A stretch of DNA of 64,000 bases from Charina bottae (taxonomy: Eukaryota > Chordata > Lepidosauria > Squamata > Charinaidae): contig JALMGJ010000005.1 in the NCBI GenBank assembly GCA_023362775.1, positions 62,687,463 through 62,751,462 on the forward strand, written 5' to 3'. Shown here piece after piece: positions 22,713-32,637 of the stretch; position 1 is the stretch's first letter; each line of letters begins with the position of its first letter. The notes under the pieces were generated by a model. That model saw nothing but the letters and a program-made list of their open reading frames with translations, was not told where the DNA came from and made no database searches. The position numbers and the translations under genes are program-made.

Positions 22713-23360
22713 ACAGGGAGTCCTTGCTCACCGACCACTAGTTCAGCAACCATTCGAAGTTGCAACAGCATTGAACGAGTGGTACTTAAGACAGGTCTTC
22801 AAAGTTTTGGCTGTTGCAGCACACCCGTGGTCACATAATCACAATTCGGGAGCTTGGCAACTGGCTCGCACTTATGATGGATGCAGCATCCCATGGTGAC
22901 GTGATTGCCATTTGCGACCTTCCCTGCCAGCTTCCCACAAGCAATGTCAATGGGGAAGCCAGCAGGGAAGGTCGCAGGTCACTCTGGTAAGTCCCCCCGT
23001 CTTCCTGAGCTCATGCCCCACTGTGCAGTCCATCCCCTGGCCTTCTTGCGCTCATGGTCCACTGCACTGTCCATCCCTCAGCTTCCTGTGCCCACACCCT
23101 GCATTCCCCACCCTTCCTGTGCTGGCGCACAGCCTGCTCCAGGCCTCCCAAGCCCTCCTTTGGTCCCCCCACCCCCTTGCGGCCCCTGGGACTCTTGCCG
23201 CTTCCCACTTAACAACCTGCACATTTTGGGATTACGACAACTAGGACTGCCAGGATTGTTGTTGCTAAGTGATCTGGTCACGTGACATCACACTTTACAA
23301 CCACATCACTTAGTGATGGCAGTCCCGGTCCCAATTGCCACCGTAGCCCAAGGACTATCT
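22713..23360. repeat. Non-autonomous DNA-transposon-like repeat with inverted ends
   Basis: Left end 'cagggagtccttgctcaccgacc' and right end '...cccaaggactatctt' share the inverted core agtccttg / caaggact (22719-22726 and 23349-23356). The right arm contains 'gttgctaagtgatctggtcacgtgacatca' and 'cacttagtgatggcagtcccggtcccaattg', a family I recall as common in reptile genomes with ends of the form 'agtcctcgacttacgacc'. The centre (22980-23200) is GC-rich and looks like a separate unit. Class is unresolved; no coding capacity is evident. Confidence 0.5.
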
Positions 23361-23561
23361 TTAATGTCTTTTCTGAATGCCCCCAGGCTGTTCCTTAATG
23401 AACAGCATTACCTTCTTTATATCCTCCTGGATCAGACATCAGCACTGGACAGCAACTTGAGATCTGTGATGGGGGTGTCTGCTTTTATTGCTTTTAACTG
23501 GTAAATCAGTTGCAACCTTCCTTGAAGGAGACACATGCTATTGATTATACATGCATTGATA

Positions 23562-24215
23562 TGTTGGATAAATGATGGCTTATAGGAAGGAGGCTAGAGA
23601 AGAGTAAACAGACACAGTGCAGCTTGTAAAAGCTATAAAATCTTTACTATAGATAAAAGCAAAGTTGTATATACAGTTACAGCATTGCAGAAGTAAAAAC
23701 AGCTTACAAGCAGTGTACACAATCTTATTGTGTTGCTTCCACTGATAGACATTTAAGGAGCACAAAACCTTGGCAACATTCCCATAGCCAGGTATAGCTA
23801 CACACTTCTCAGTCTTCAGGAGCAGAATACATGGCTACTAGACGAGCAGGAGTCAAGAAGCAAAGGAACCATTGTCCACAGCTAGAAATATACACTTCTT
23901 ACCATCTTCTGATTGGCTGAAACTTAGGTGTGAAAACACCAAGCACAAAGCATAGAACATTGCACATAGTATAAACTGCCAAAGGGTGGCAGTGCTGCAT
24001 CTAAGCAAGCATGCTGTCTCCCCCCTCCCGACTTTCCCAGGACAACTCTTCCCACGAAAGTTTCAGGGGCTAGACATAATAATGAGCACACGTGACATCT
24101 TCACTAGCCACCTGGCTTCATATCTATGAAAGATATGGAGAAAGCCATTCAAAGCTATGAGAAAGCTTTGTTTTCTACAGAAAGCGATTTGCCATTTCAC
24201 ATGAGAAATCTGACA
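23562..24215 (-). repeat. Copia LTR 1 (3' LTR of unit 1), 654 bp
   Basis: Begins tgttggataaatgatgg and ends gagaaatctgaca, so the element strand reads TGTCAG...CAACA. Differs from LTR 2 by one base seen (A versus C at offset 13, position 23575). Left neighbour is the TGATA target-site copy. Confidence 0.92.
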
Positions 24216-24224
24216 CCCCTCCCA
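24216..24224 (-). other. Polypurine tract, unit 1
   Basis: Plus-strand cccctccca directly abuts the LTR end; on the element strand this is TGGGAGGGG immediately before the 3' LTR, the position of the plus-strand primer. The same tract is at 28579-28587 in unit 2. Confidence 0.7.
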
Positions 24225-24636
24225 AATTGCTTTTGAAACACTGCAGCAATGGGATTTTCAAAGCTGTAAAAATACATTTTAACAGAAACAGAAAACATAG
24301 TACATGTATTAAACAAGCAGATTGTTCAAGTCCCAGCTTTGACACCAATTTCATGAAACAAAAATGGTTAAAGACATTTGCAATATACAATACACACTTT
24401 ATGCAATAGCAAAAACAGCAACTAGAAACAGCAAATTGACAAGGAAAAATCACCCACAGACTTTTTGTTCCCCTCCTCTGCCCAAAAAAAAAAAAAAAAC
24501 AGCTGACATAGACAACAGGAACTTCCAGCCTGTTAGCTGTTAGCTGATTACTTTTATGACAGAGGTTTGCTGTGCTTTTGAGAAACCGCAAGACTTTTTC
24601 AACCCTTGCCAGACCCGCATAGATGGCTTGACCACT

Positions 24637-26041
24637 CTACGGGCTTAGCACCCCACCTGGGTAAGCTAAATCAGGGCGTGTCCACTGCGCTAAATGAAGC
24701 AAACTACCTACTGCAGAGTGATATAAAACAGATTGAGGACAAGGTTCCTCACATGTGACACTCTGTAGGACCTCAGGAACCATAGAATTCTCCTTTCTGA
24801 GCTCTAGAAACTTCAACACCAAGATAAATGCTTGAGTTTGCCTAACTCCTTCAGCTGGAAATACTGCCTCAGCTGACTGACAAATTCTTGTACATGGTGG
24901 AAGGATCCAGTTGCTAAGCAAAAAACAACTACATAAGTAAGAAGTACTATATAAACTTCTAAAATCTCTTATGTACACACAACAATCAGCACGTGACTTT
25001 TTACATCCCAGTTTTTGTCAGAGTTGCATCTTCAGCACTGGTGCTAACAATGACTGGCCTGCTTAACCCATGAAGCGCCTTGTATAGTCAATAGACTTTC
25101 TGGGGAATGTCACACATGTATAGCCAGAGGCCTGCCTCATGCACACTGTTTCAGGGAGATCTACATTCACATATGCTGTGTCAACATTTTAAAAATGTAA
25201 ATGGACAACCATTCCACGCTATGCAGCCAGAGAACGTACCACACGTAAACATTCTGGCCTAGCTGTGGGTGCATACATGAGATCACAGTTCACAAAACTC
25301 TCTTGTGAAAAACATCCCTGAGCAACAAGCCTGGCTTTACATTACAGAGTATTATCAGGAAGAATCTTCTTTCTGAACACTCATCTGGAACCTACAGCTT
25401 TCTAAGATAAGGATAGGTCGGTTACTTTAAACACTTCACCACAGTTTCAAATTCACTATCCATAGCTGTGTTCCATTTCTCCTGCTTCTCAACAGGCATG
25501 AGCAACACGTCTTGAAAAGACTGGGTTTTACAGGTAATTTGACACACTGTCACCTGCTAAATTACAAATCTGTCAGGCTTCACACCCTTTGTGGAACGAG
25601 AGGACCCATGAGGAATGACCACTGTACTTTCCTCATCACCATCTTCTTCCTTTCCACTACCTGACTCCACACACTAGGAGACTGGGGAACAGAAGATACC
25701 TGAACTGGTTTTTGTCCATCTACTGGAGCATGGACAGTAGGTTTTACACTAGAATGCAGCAACACTTCTGAACTAGCATGAAACCTTTCCCAATCAGTAG
25801 GCTGCTCAAAATTAGCACTTCTGGAGATTTGGATTTGACCATGGCCTAATGAAACACGATAAGCCTTGGATTTTAATGAACAACCAACAACCCTAAGCAT
25901 TGTGCTTTTGGTTGGTTCTTCCTTCGCTGAGACCTGGGGATGTGAACACATGCAAATGTTCCAAAGACACGCAGGTACTTCAGTGAAGGGCGCTTGCCAA
26001 ACAAAAGAAAGTAAGGAACTTCTTTCACAGCTGAATTTCAC
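24637..26041 (-). pseudogene. Copia pol C-terminal half, unit 1: integrase tail, RT and RNase H remnants
   Basis: Minus strand, frame broken. At 26041-25580 a 153-codon stretch contains the post-integrase connector of copia polyproteins ('RVVGCSLKSKAYRVSL'). Around 25190-25050 RT blocks can be read across frame changes: 'VNVDLPETVCMRQASGY' and 'LYKALHGLSRPVI', corresponding to the 'xxLxExVYMxQPxGF' and 'KxLYGLKQAPR' blocks. At 24978-24637 the RT/RNase H junction 'YHSAVGSLLHLAQWTRPDLA' is clear. The YxDD catalytic box was not found between them, suggesting a deletion; the internal region, at 3.7 kb, is short for copia. It cannot encode working RT. Confidence 0.8.
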
Positions 26042-26126
26042 AACCTGTTAGTTAGAAATCTCTGCATTCAAGGTAGCCTCTCCCCAGAAATGGGATGGCA
26101 CCTGAGCAACTAACATCAGGCTATTT

Positions 26127-26546
26127 TTAATGGTATTCACAACACCAACACTCAGCTAGAACTCCAACATTGGCAAGTCTATGGGAGATTCCTTTCCTAC
26201 AAAGCCAATTCTGGAACTCATGGCTTAGAAACTCTCCACTACGATCAGACTGGAACTGACCCACTTGATAACCATATTTTCTCCCCACCATTGCTACAAA
26301 CTCTTCAAAGCGAGCAAAGACCTCCGCTTTAGACTTGAGCAAGTAGGAAAACATAAAGCAGGTATGGTCATCTACCAGAAGGAACATGAAACGTGCCCCA
26401 CCTTTACTTGGGGAATAGGGGCCAACTAGGTCTCTATGAACCAACTGAAATGGTCTAGTTGACACTCTGTCACTTTGCCTAGCAACAGGTGCAGTCCTGA
26501 TCTTAGATTGCTTACACACAGGTTTACACACAAGGAAACTTTTCAC
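26127..26546 (-). pseudogene. Copia integrase core, unit 1
   Basis: A 139-codon open stretch carrying the retroviral-type integrase catalytic core of Ty1/copia. 'HRDLVGPYSPSKGGARF' holds the first catalytic Asp, 'FLLVDDHTCFMFSYLLKSKAE' follows, and 'FQSDRSGEF' holds the second Asp. The region 'NVGVLAECW' stands where the catalytic Glu lies in 'QNGVAER', and the Glu is retained. The upstream zinc-finger (HHCC) part is partly present ('CKQSKIR'). The frame is closed on both sides, so it is a fragment of a broken polyprotein. Confidence 0.88.
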
Positions 26547-26964
26547 ATTTTCTGGGTTCTAACTCAAGATGCATTTTGGCCATCTGAGACAAACTTCCCC
26601 ACCCGGGATTTCCCAGTACTCTGTGAAAATAATGGATGCATTTATAATGTGGGGGAACATTAGACACACAATTTCCAGCCACAATCTCCTACTTAGGAAG
26701 CATCTCATACAATTGATTTTACAGTTTTCCTCTAACACACTCAGTTTCATATTTCTCAATGAAACATCCAGCACCCTTGAACACAACAAGTACATCCAGA
26801 CTTGACCAGGGCTGGAACACTGAGGAGAGAAAACTCAAAGTGTAGGAACACATACACATACACATTTCACACATTTAATCACAGAATCATCAGCTAAAAC
26901 AATTTGCTGGATTCTAGGCTTGCATTTTGTTAACAATAACTGTTCATGTTTACAAAACTTTGCT

Positions 26965-26995
26965 GCAATCCGAGTCCAACAACCAAGTCTCTGGA
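26965..26995 (-). pseudogene. Copia aspartic protease remnant, unit 1
   Basis: Minus strand reads 'ETWLLDSDCSKVL', matching the copia protease active-site context W-x-x-DSGAS. The catalytic Asp-Ser is kept but the glycine is replaced by Asp (DSG to DSD) and stops follow. Unit 2 carries the same lesion at 31329-31359. Confidence 0.6.
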
Positions 26996-27070
26996 GATTG
27001 CTTACGTACAGCAGTCAGCAGAGTAGAAACTTGGATTCATTGTTTAGCTAGCTTCCCCTCCTTTCGTCGA

Positions 27071-27737
27071 TCAGGCTTCGTTTGCACTGGCACCATCCAC
27101 TGGACGATACGGCAGGGGACAGCCTTCCAGTAAATGCAGAGAAGAATCACACCTTTTCACAGCAAATGCAGATCTCATTTCAGCAGGAATACTTTGCTTG
27201 AAATTCTCAGGAACAACAACAACAGATGGCTTACACTGCAGCTCCTCGAGGTCACGAGCCTGTTGCATCTCCTGGAGCCAGTTTGTAAGATAATCCACAG
27301 TAATATCACAGGGAGGTCTGTGTCTTCTCGACCAGCACAACAAAACTGCTGTCCAAGCTTGACGATATCATGCATGATTTCTGATATTCCAGCAAAAACA
27401 TGCCTTGTTCCTCAAGTGCAGTAAACAAAGTCTTGAGTTTACCAAGGTGGGTCATCACATTCTCACCCAGCTGCAGCTTCAAATTATAAAGCTGTCTTGA
27501 CAATCCAACAAGGGCAACAGAGTTTTGCCTTGAATTAAAGGCTCTAATAGCTTCCGAGCACTCATTAGCAGTCTTTAAGTGTCTGATATAATTCAGTTCA
27601 GAGGATTTAATTCCCAAAACCAAAATGCTATAAGCACGGTCCAAACACACTTGCACTTCTTCAAAGGGATCCTCTGGAGGTGGGTATTCCACATACTGCC
27701 ACAAATCTTCTTGTAAAAAGAATGATTTAATCTGCAT
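27071..27737 (-). pseudogene. Copia gag, unit 1
   Basis: Two overlapping open stretches in different frames (143 codons from 27737, 90 codons from 27343) form a copia-type gag. 'FFLQEDLWQYVE', 'AYSILVLGIKSSELNYIRHL', 'TANECSEAIRAF' and 'LSRQLYNLKLQLGENVMTHL' follow the pattern of the gag UBN2-like domain (W...L; tA.e.w..l; l...l..lkm.eg..v..h). A frameshift after 'SSLDSSF' moves the rest to the second frame. No CCHC zinc knuckle could be found between the end of gag and the protease motif. Confidence 0.8.
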
Positions 27738-27910
27738 ACATTAGGTCAGATAGTTTGTGCCATCTAAATGCTCAAATGGCAAACAAACCGGACCCTGTAC
27801 AGCCATTGCTGACCACTCAAAGAAAAACACGTTTACTCTGAAATCAGCCTCTAAAAACAAACTCCTTTTACAGCCAGAACAAACGCAGCAAAGAAAACGT
27901 AATTTTCTCT

Positions 27911-27924
27911 CTGGGCCCATAACC
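27911..27924 (-). promoter_or_regulatory. Primer-binding site, unit 1 (initiator tRNA-Met anticodon arm)
   Basis: Plus strand ctgggcccataacc directly precedes LTR 2. It equals the anticodon stem-loop of vertebrate initiator tRNA-Met (CAU anticodon inside gcccataac), so the element RNA would pair with an internal part of that tRNA rather than its 3' end. Drosophila copia is primed by a 5' half of this tRNA in the same way. Confidence 0.85.
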
Positions 27925-28578
27925 TGTTGGATAAATGCTGGCTTATAGGAAGGAGGCTAGAGAAGAGTAAACAGACACAGTGCAGCTTGTAAAAGCTATA
28001 AAATCTTTACTATAGATAAAAGCAAAGTTGTATATACAGTTACAGCATTGCAGAAGTAAAAACAGCTTACAAGCAGTGTACACAATCTTATTGTGTTGCT
28101 TCCACTGATAGACATTTAAGGAGCACAAAACCTTGGCAACATTCCCATAGCCAGGTATAGCTACACACTTCTCAGTCTTCAGGAGCAGAATACATGGCTA
28201 CTAGACGAGCAGGAGTCAAGAAGCAAAGGAACCATTGTCCACAGCTAGAAATATACACTTCTTACCATCTTCTGATTGGCTGAAACTTAGGTGTGAAAAC
28301 ACCAAGCACAAAGCATAGAACATTGCACATAGTATAAACTGCCAAAGGGTGGCAGTGCTGCATCTAAGCAAGCATGCTGTCTCCCCCCTCCCGACTTTCC
28401 CAGGACAACTCTTCCCACGAAAGTTTCAGGGGCTAGACATAATAATGAGCACACGTGACATCTTCACTAGCCACCTGGCTTCATATCTATGAAAGATATG
28501 GAGAAAGCCATTCAAAGCTATGAGAAAGCTTTGTTTTCTACAGAAAGCGATTTGCCATTTCACATGAGAAATCTGACA
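27925..28578 (-). repeat. Copia LTR 2 (middle, shared), 654 bp
   Basis: Same ends as LTR 1. It shares C at offset 13 (27938) with LTR 3, but agrees with LTR 1 at all nine later positions where LTR 3 differs. It is flanked by internal sequence on both sides and has no TSD. Confidence 0.92.
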
Positions 28579-29000
28579 CCCCTCCCAAATTGCTTTTGAA
28601 ACACTGCAGCAATGGGATTTTCAAAGCTGTAAAAATACATTTTAACAGAAACAGAAAACATAGTACATGTATTAAACAAGCAGATTGTTCAAGTCCCAGC
28701 TTTGACACCAATTTCATGAAACAAAAATGGTTAAAGACATTTGCAATATACAATACACACTTTATGCAATAGCAAAAACAGCAACTAGAAACAGCAAATT
28801 GACAAGGAAAAATCACCCACAGACTTTTTGTTCCCCTCCTCTGCCCAAAAAAAAAAAAAAAAACAGCTGACATAGACAACAGGAACTTCCAGCCTGTTAG
28901 CTGTTAGCTGATTACTTTTATGACAGAGGTTTGCTGTGCTTTTGAGAAACCGCAAGACTTTTTCAACCCTTGCCAGACCCGCATAGATGGCTTGACCACT

Positions 29001-30405
29001 CTACGGGCTTAGCACCCCACCTGGGTAAGCTAAATCAGGGCGTGTCCACTGCGCTAAATGAAGCAAACTACCTACTGCAGAGTGATATAAAACAGATTGA
29101 GGACAAGGTTCCTCACATGTGACACTCTGTAGGACCTCAGGAACCATAGAATTCTCCTTTCTGAGCTCTAGAAACTTCAACACCAAGATAAATGCTTGAG
29201 TTTGCCTAACTCCTTCAGCTGGAAATACTGCCTCAGCTGACTGACAAATTCTTGTACATGGTGGAAGGATCCAGTTGCTAAGCAAAAAACAACTACATAA
29301 GTAAGAAGTACTATATAAACTTCTAAAATCTCTTATGTACACACAACAATCAGCACGTGACTTTTTACATCCCAGTTTTTGTCAGAGTTGCATCTTCAGC
29401 ACTGGTGCTAACAATGACTGGCCTGCTTAACCCATGAAGCGCCTTGTATAGTCAATAGACTTTCTGGGGAATGTCACACATGTATAGCCAGAGGCCTGCC
29501 TCATGCACACTGTTTCAGGGAGATCTACATTCACATATGCTGTGTCAACATTTTAAAAATGTAAATGGACAACCATTCCACGCTATGCAGCCAGAGAACG
29601 TACCACACGTAAACATTCTGGCCTAGCTGTGGGTGCATACATGAGATCACAGTTCACAAAACTCTCTTGTGAAAAACATCCCTGAGCAACAAGCCTGGCT
29701 TTACATTACAGAGTATTATCAGGAAGAATCTTCTTTCTGAACACTCATCTGGAACCTACAGCTTTCTAAGATAAGGATAGGTCGGTTACTTTAAACACTT
29801 CACCACAGTTTCAAATTCACTATCCATAGCTGTGTTCCATTTCTCCTGCTTCTCAACAGGCATGAGCAACACGTCTTGAAAAGACTGGGTTTTACAGGTA
29901 ATTTGACACACTGTCACCTGCTAAATTACAAATCTGTCAGGCTTCACACCCTTTGTGGAACGAGAGGACCCATGAGGAATGACCACTGTACTTTCCTCAT
30001 CACCATCTTCTTCCTTTCCACTACCTGACTCCACACACTAGGAGACTGGGGAACAGAAGATACCTGAACTGGTTTTTGTCCATCTACTGGAGCATGGACA
30101 GTAGGTTTTACACTAGAATGCAGCAACACTTCTGAACTAGCATGAAACCTTTCCCAATCAGTAGGCTGCTCAAAATTAGCACTTCTGGAGATTTGGATTT
30201 GACCATGGCCTAATGAAACACGATAAGCCTTGGATTTTAATGAACAACCAACAACCCTAAGCATTGTGCTTTTGGTTGGTTCTTCCTTCGCTGAGACCTG
30301 GGGATGTGAACACATGCAAATGTTCCAAAGACACGCAGGTACTTCAGTGAAGGGCGCTTGCCAAACAAAAGAAAGTAAGGAACTTCTTTCACAGCTGAAT
30401 TTCAC
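29001..30405 (-). pseudogene. Copia pol C-terminal half, unit 2
   Basis: Copy of 24637-26041 shifted by 4364 bp. The open stretches (153 codons from 30405; 113 codons from 29342) are identical to those of unit 1, with the same stops and the same absence of a YxDD box. Shared lesions mean they arose before the unit was duplicated. Confidence 0.82.
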
Positions 30406-30490
30406 AACCTGTTAGTTAGAAATCTCTGCATTCAAGGTAGCCTCTCCCCAGAAATGGGATGGCACCTGAGCAACTAACATCAGGCTATTT

Positions 30491-30910
30491 TTAATGGTAT
30501 TCACAACACCAACACTCAGCTAGAACTCCAACATTGGCAAGTCTATGGGAGATTCCTTTCCTACAAAGCCAATTCTGGAACTCATGGCTTAGAAACTCTC
30601 CACTACGATCAGACTGGAACTGACCCACTTGATAACCATATTTTCTCCCCACCATTGCTACAAACTCTTCAAAGCGAGCAAAGACCTCCGCTTTAGACTT
30701 GAGCAAGTAGGAAAACATAAAGCAGGTATGGTCATCTACCAGAAGGAACATGAAACGTGCCCCACCTTTACTTGGGGAATAGGGGCCAACTAGGTCTCTA
30801 TGAACCAACTGAAATGGTCTAGTTGACACTCTGTCACTTTGCCTAGCAACAGGTGCAGTCCTGATCTTAGATTGCTTACACACAGGTTTACACACAAGGA
30901 AACTTTTCAC
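30491..30910 (-). pseudogene. Copia integrase core, unit 2
   Basis: Identical in translation to the integrase fragment at 26127-26546, with both catalytic Asp contexts (HRDLVGP, FQSDRSGEF) and the retained Glu. Frame is closed at the same points. Confidence 0.88.
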
Positions 30911-31434
30911 ATTTTCTGGGTTCTAACTCAAGATGCATTTTGGCCATCTGAGACAAACTTCCCCACCCGGGATTTCCCAGTACTCTGTGAAAATAATGGA
31001 TGCATTTATAATGTGGGGGAACATTAGACACACAATTTCCAGCCACAATCTCCTACTTAGGAAGCATCTCATACAATTGATTTTACAGTTTTCCTCTAAC
31101 ACACTCAGTTTCATATTTCTCAATGAAACATCCAGCACCCTTGAACACAACAAGTACATCCAGACTTGACCAGGGCTGGAACACTGAGGAGAGAAAACTC
31201 AAAGTGTAGGAACACATACACATACACATTTCACACATTTAATCACAGAATCATCAGCTAAAACAATTTGCTGGATTCTAGGCTTGCATTTTGTTAACAA
31301 TAACTGTTCATGTTTACAAAACTTTGCTGCAATCCGAGTCCAACAACCAAGTCTCTGGAGATTGCTTACGTACAGCAGTCAGCAGAGTAGAAACTTGGAT
31401 TCATTGTTTAGCTAGCTTCCCCTCCTTTCGTCGA

Positions 31435-32101
31435 TCAGGCTTCGTTTGCACTGGCACCATCCACTGGACGATACGGCAGGGGACAGCCTTCCAGTAAATG
31501 CAGAGAAGAATCACACCTTTTCACAGCAAATGCAGATCTCATTTCAGCAGGAATACTTTGCTTGAAATTCTCAGGAACAACAACAACAGATGGCTTACAC
31601 TGCAGCTCCTCGAGGTCACGAGCCTGTTGCATCTCCTGGAGCCAGTTTGTAAGATAATCCACAGTAATATCACAGGGAGGTCTGTGTCTTCTCGACCAGC
31701 ACAACAAAACTGCTGTCCAAGCTTGACGATATCATGCATGATTTCTGATATTCCAGCAAAAACATGCCTTGTTCCTCAAGTGCAGTAAACAAAGTCTTGA
31801 GTTTACCAAGGTGGGTCATCACATTCTCACCCAGCTGCAGCTTCAAATTATAAAGCTGTCTTGACAATCCAACAAGGGCAACAGAGTTTTGCCTTGAATT
31901 AAAGGCTCTAATAGCTTCCGAGCACTCATTAGCAGTCTTTAAGTGTCTGATATAATTCAGTTCAGAGGATTTAATTCCCAAAACCAAAATGCTATAAGCA
32001 CGGTCCAAACACACTTGCACTTCTTCAAAGGGATCCTCTGGAGGTGGGTATTCCACATACTGCCACAAATCTTCTTGTAAAAAGAATGATTTAATCTGCA
32101 T
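31435..32101 (-). pseudogene. Copia gag, unit 2
   Basis: Identical in translation to gag of unit 1 (143 + 90 codons in two frames), including the frameshift after 'SSLDSSF' and the lack of a downstream zinc knuckle. Confidence 0.8.
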
Positions 32102-32274
32102 ACATTAGGTCAGATAGTTTGTGCCATCTAAATGCTCAAATGGCAAACAAACCGGACCCTGTACAGCCATTGCTGACCACTCAAAGAAAAACACGTTTAC
32201 TCTGAAATCAGCCTCTAAAAACAAACTCCTTTTACAGCCAGAACAAACGCAGCAAAGAAAACGTAATTTTCTCT

Positions 32275-32288
32275 CTGGGCCCATAACC
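32275..32288 (-). promoter_or_regulatory. Primer-binding site, unit 2
   Basis: Same ctgggcccataacc as in unit 1, abutting LTR 3; complementary on the element strand to the anticodon arm of initiator tRNA-Met. Confidence 0.85.
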
Positions 32289-32637
32289 TGTTGGATAAAT
32301 GCTGGCTTATAGGAAGGAGGCTAGAGAAGAGTAAACAGACACAGTGCAGCTTGTAAAAGCTATAAAATCTTTACTATAGATAAAAGCAAAGTTGTATATG
32401 CAGTTACAGCATTGCAGAAGTAAAAACAGCTTACAAGCAGTGTACACAATCTTATTGTGTTGCTTCCACTGATAGACATTTAAGGAGTACAAAGCCTTGG
32501 CAACATTCCCATAGCCAGGTATAGCTACACACTTCTCAGTCCTCAGGAGCAGAACACATGGCTACTAGACGAGCAGGAGTCAAGAAGCAAAGAAACCATT
32601 GTCCACAGCTAGAAATATACACTTCTTACCATCTTCT

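Noticed and set aside
22905..23285. 126-codon proline-rich open frame and overlapping minus-strand glycine-rich frames
   Set aside because: Produced by the GC-rich centre of a DNA-transposon-like repeat; no conserved motif.
24175..24591. 138-codon minus frame with a poly-Phe run, and its 113-codon counterpart at 28538-28879
   Set aside because: Lies between RNase H and the 3' LTR and reads through a poly-T tract; the length difference is due to one base in that tract. No domain.
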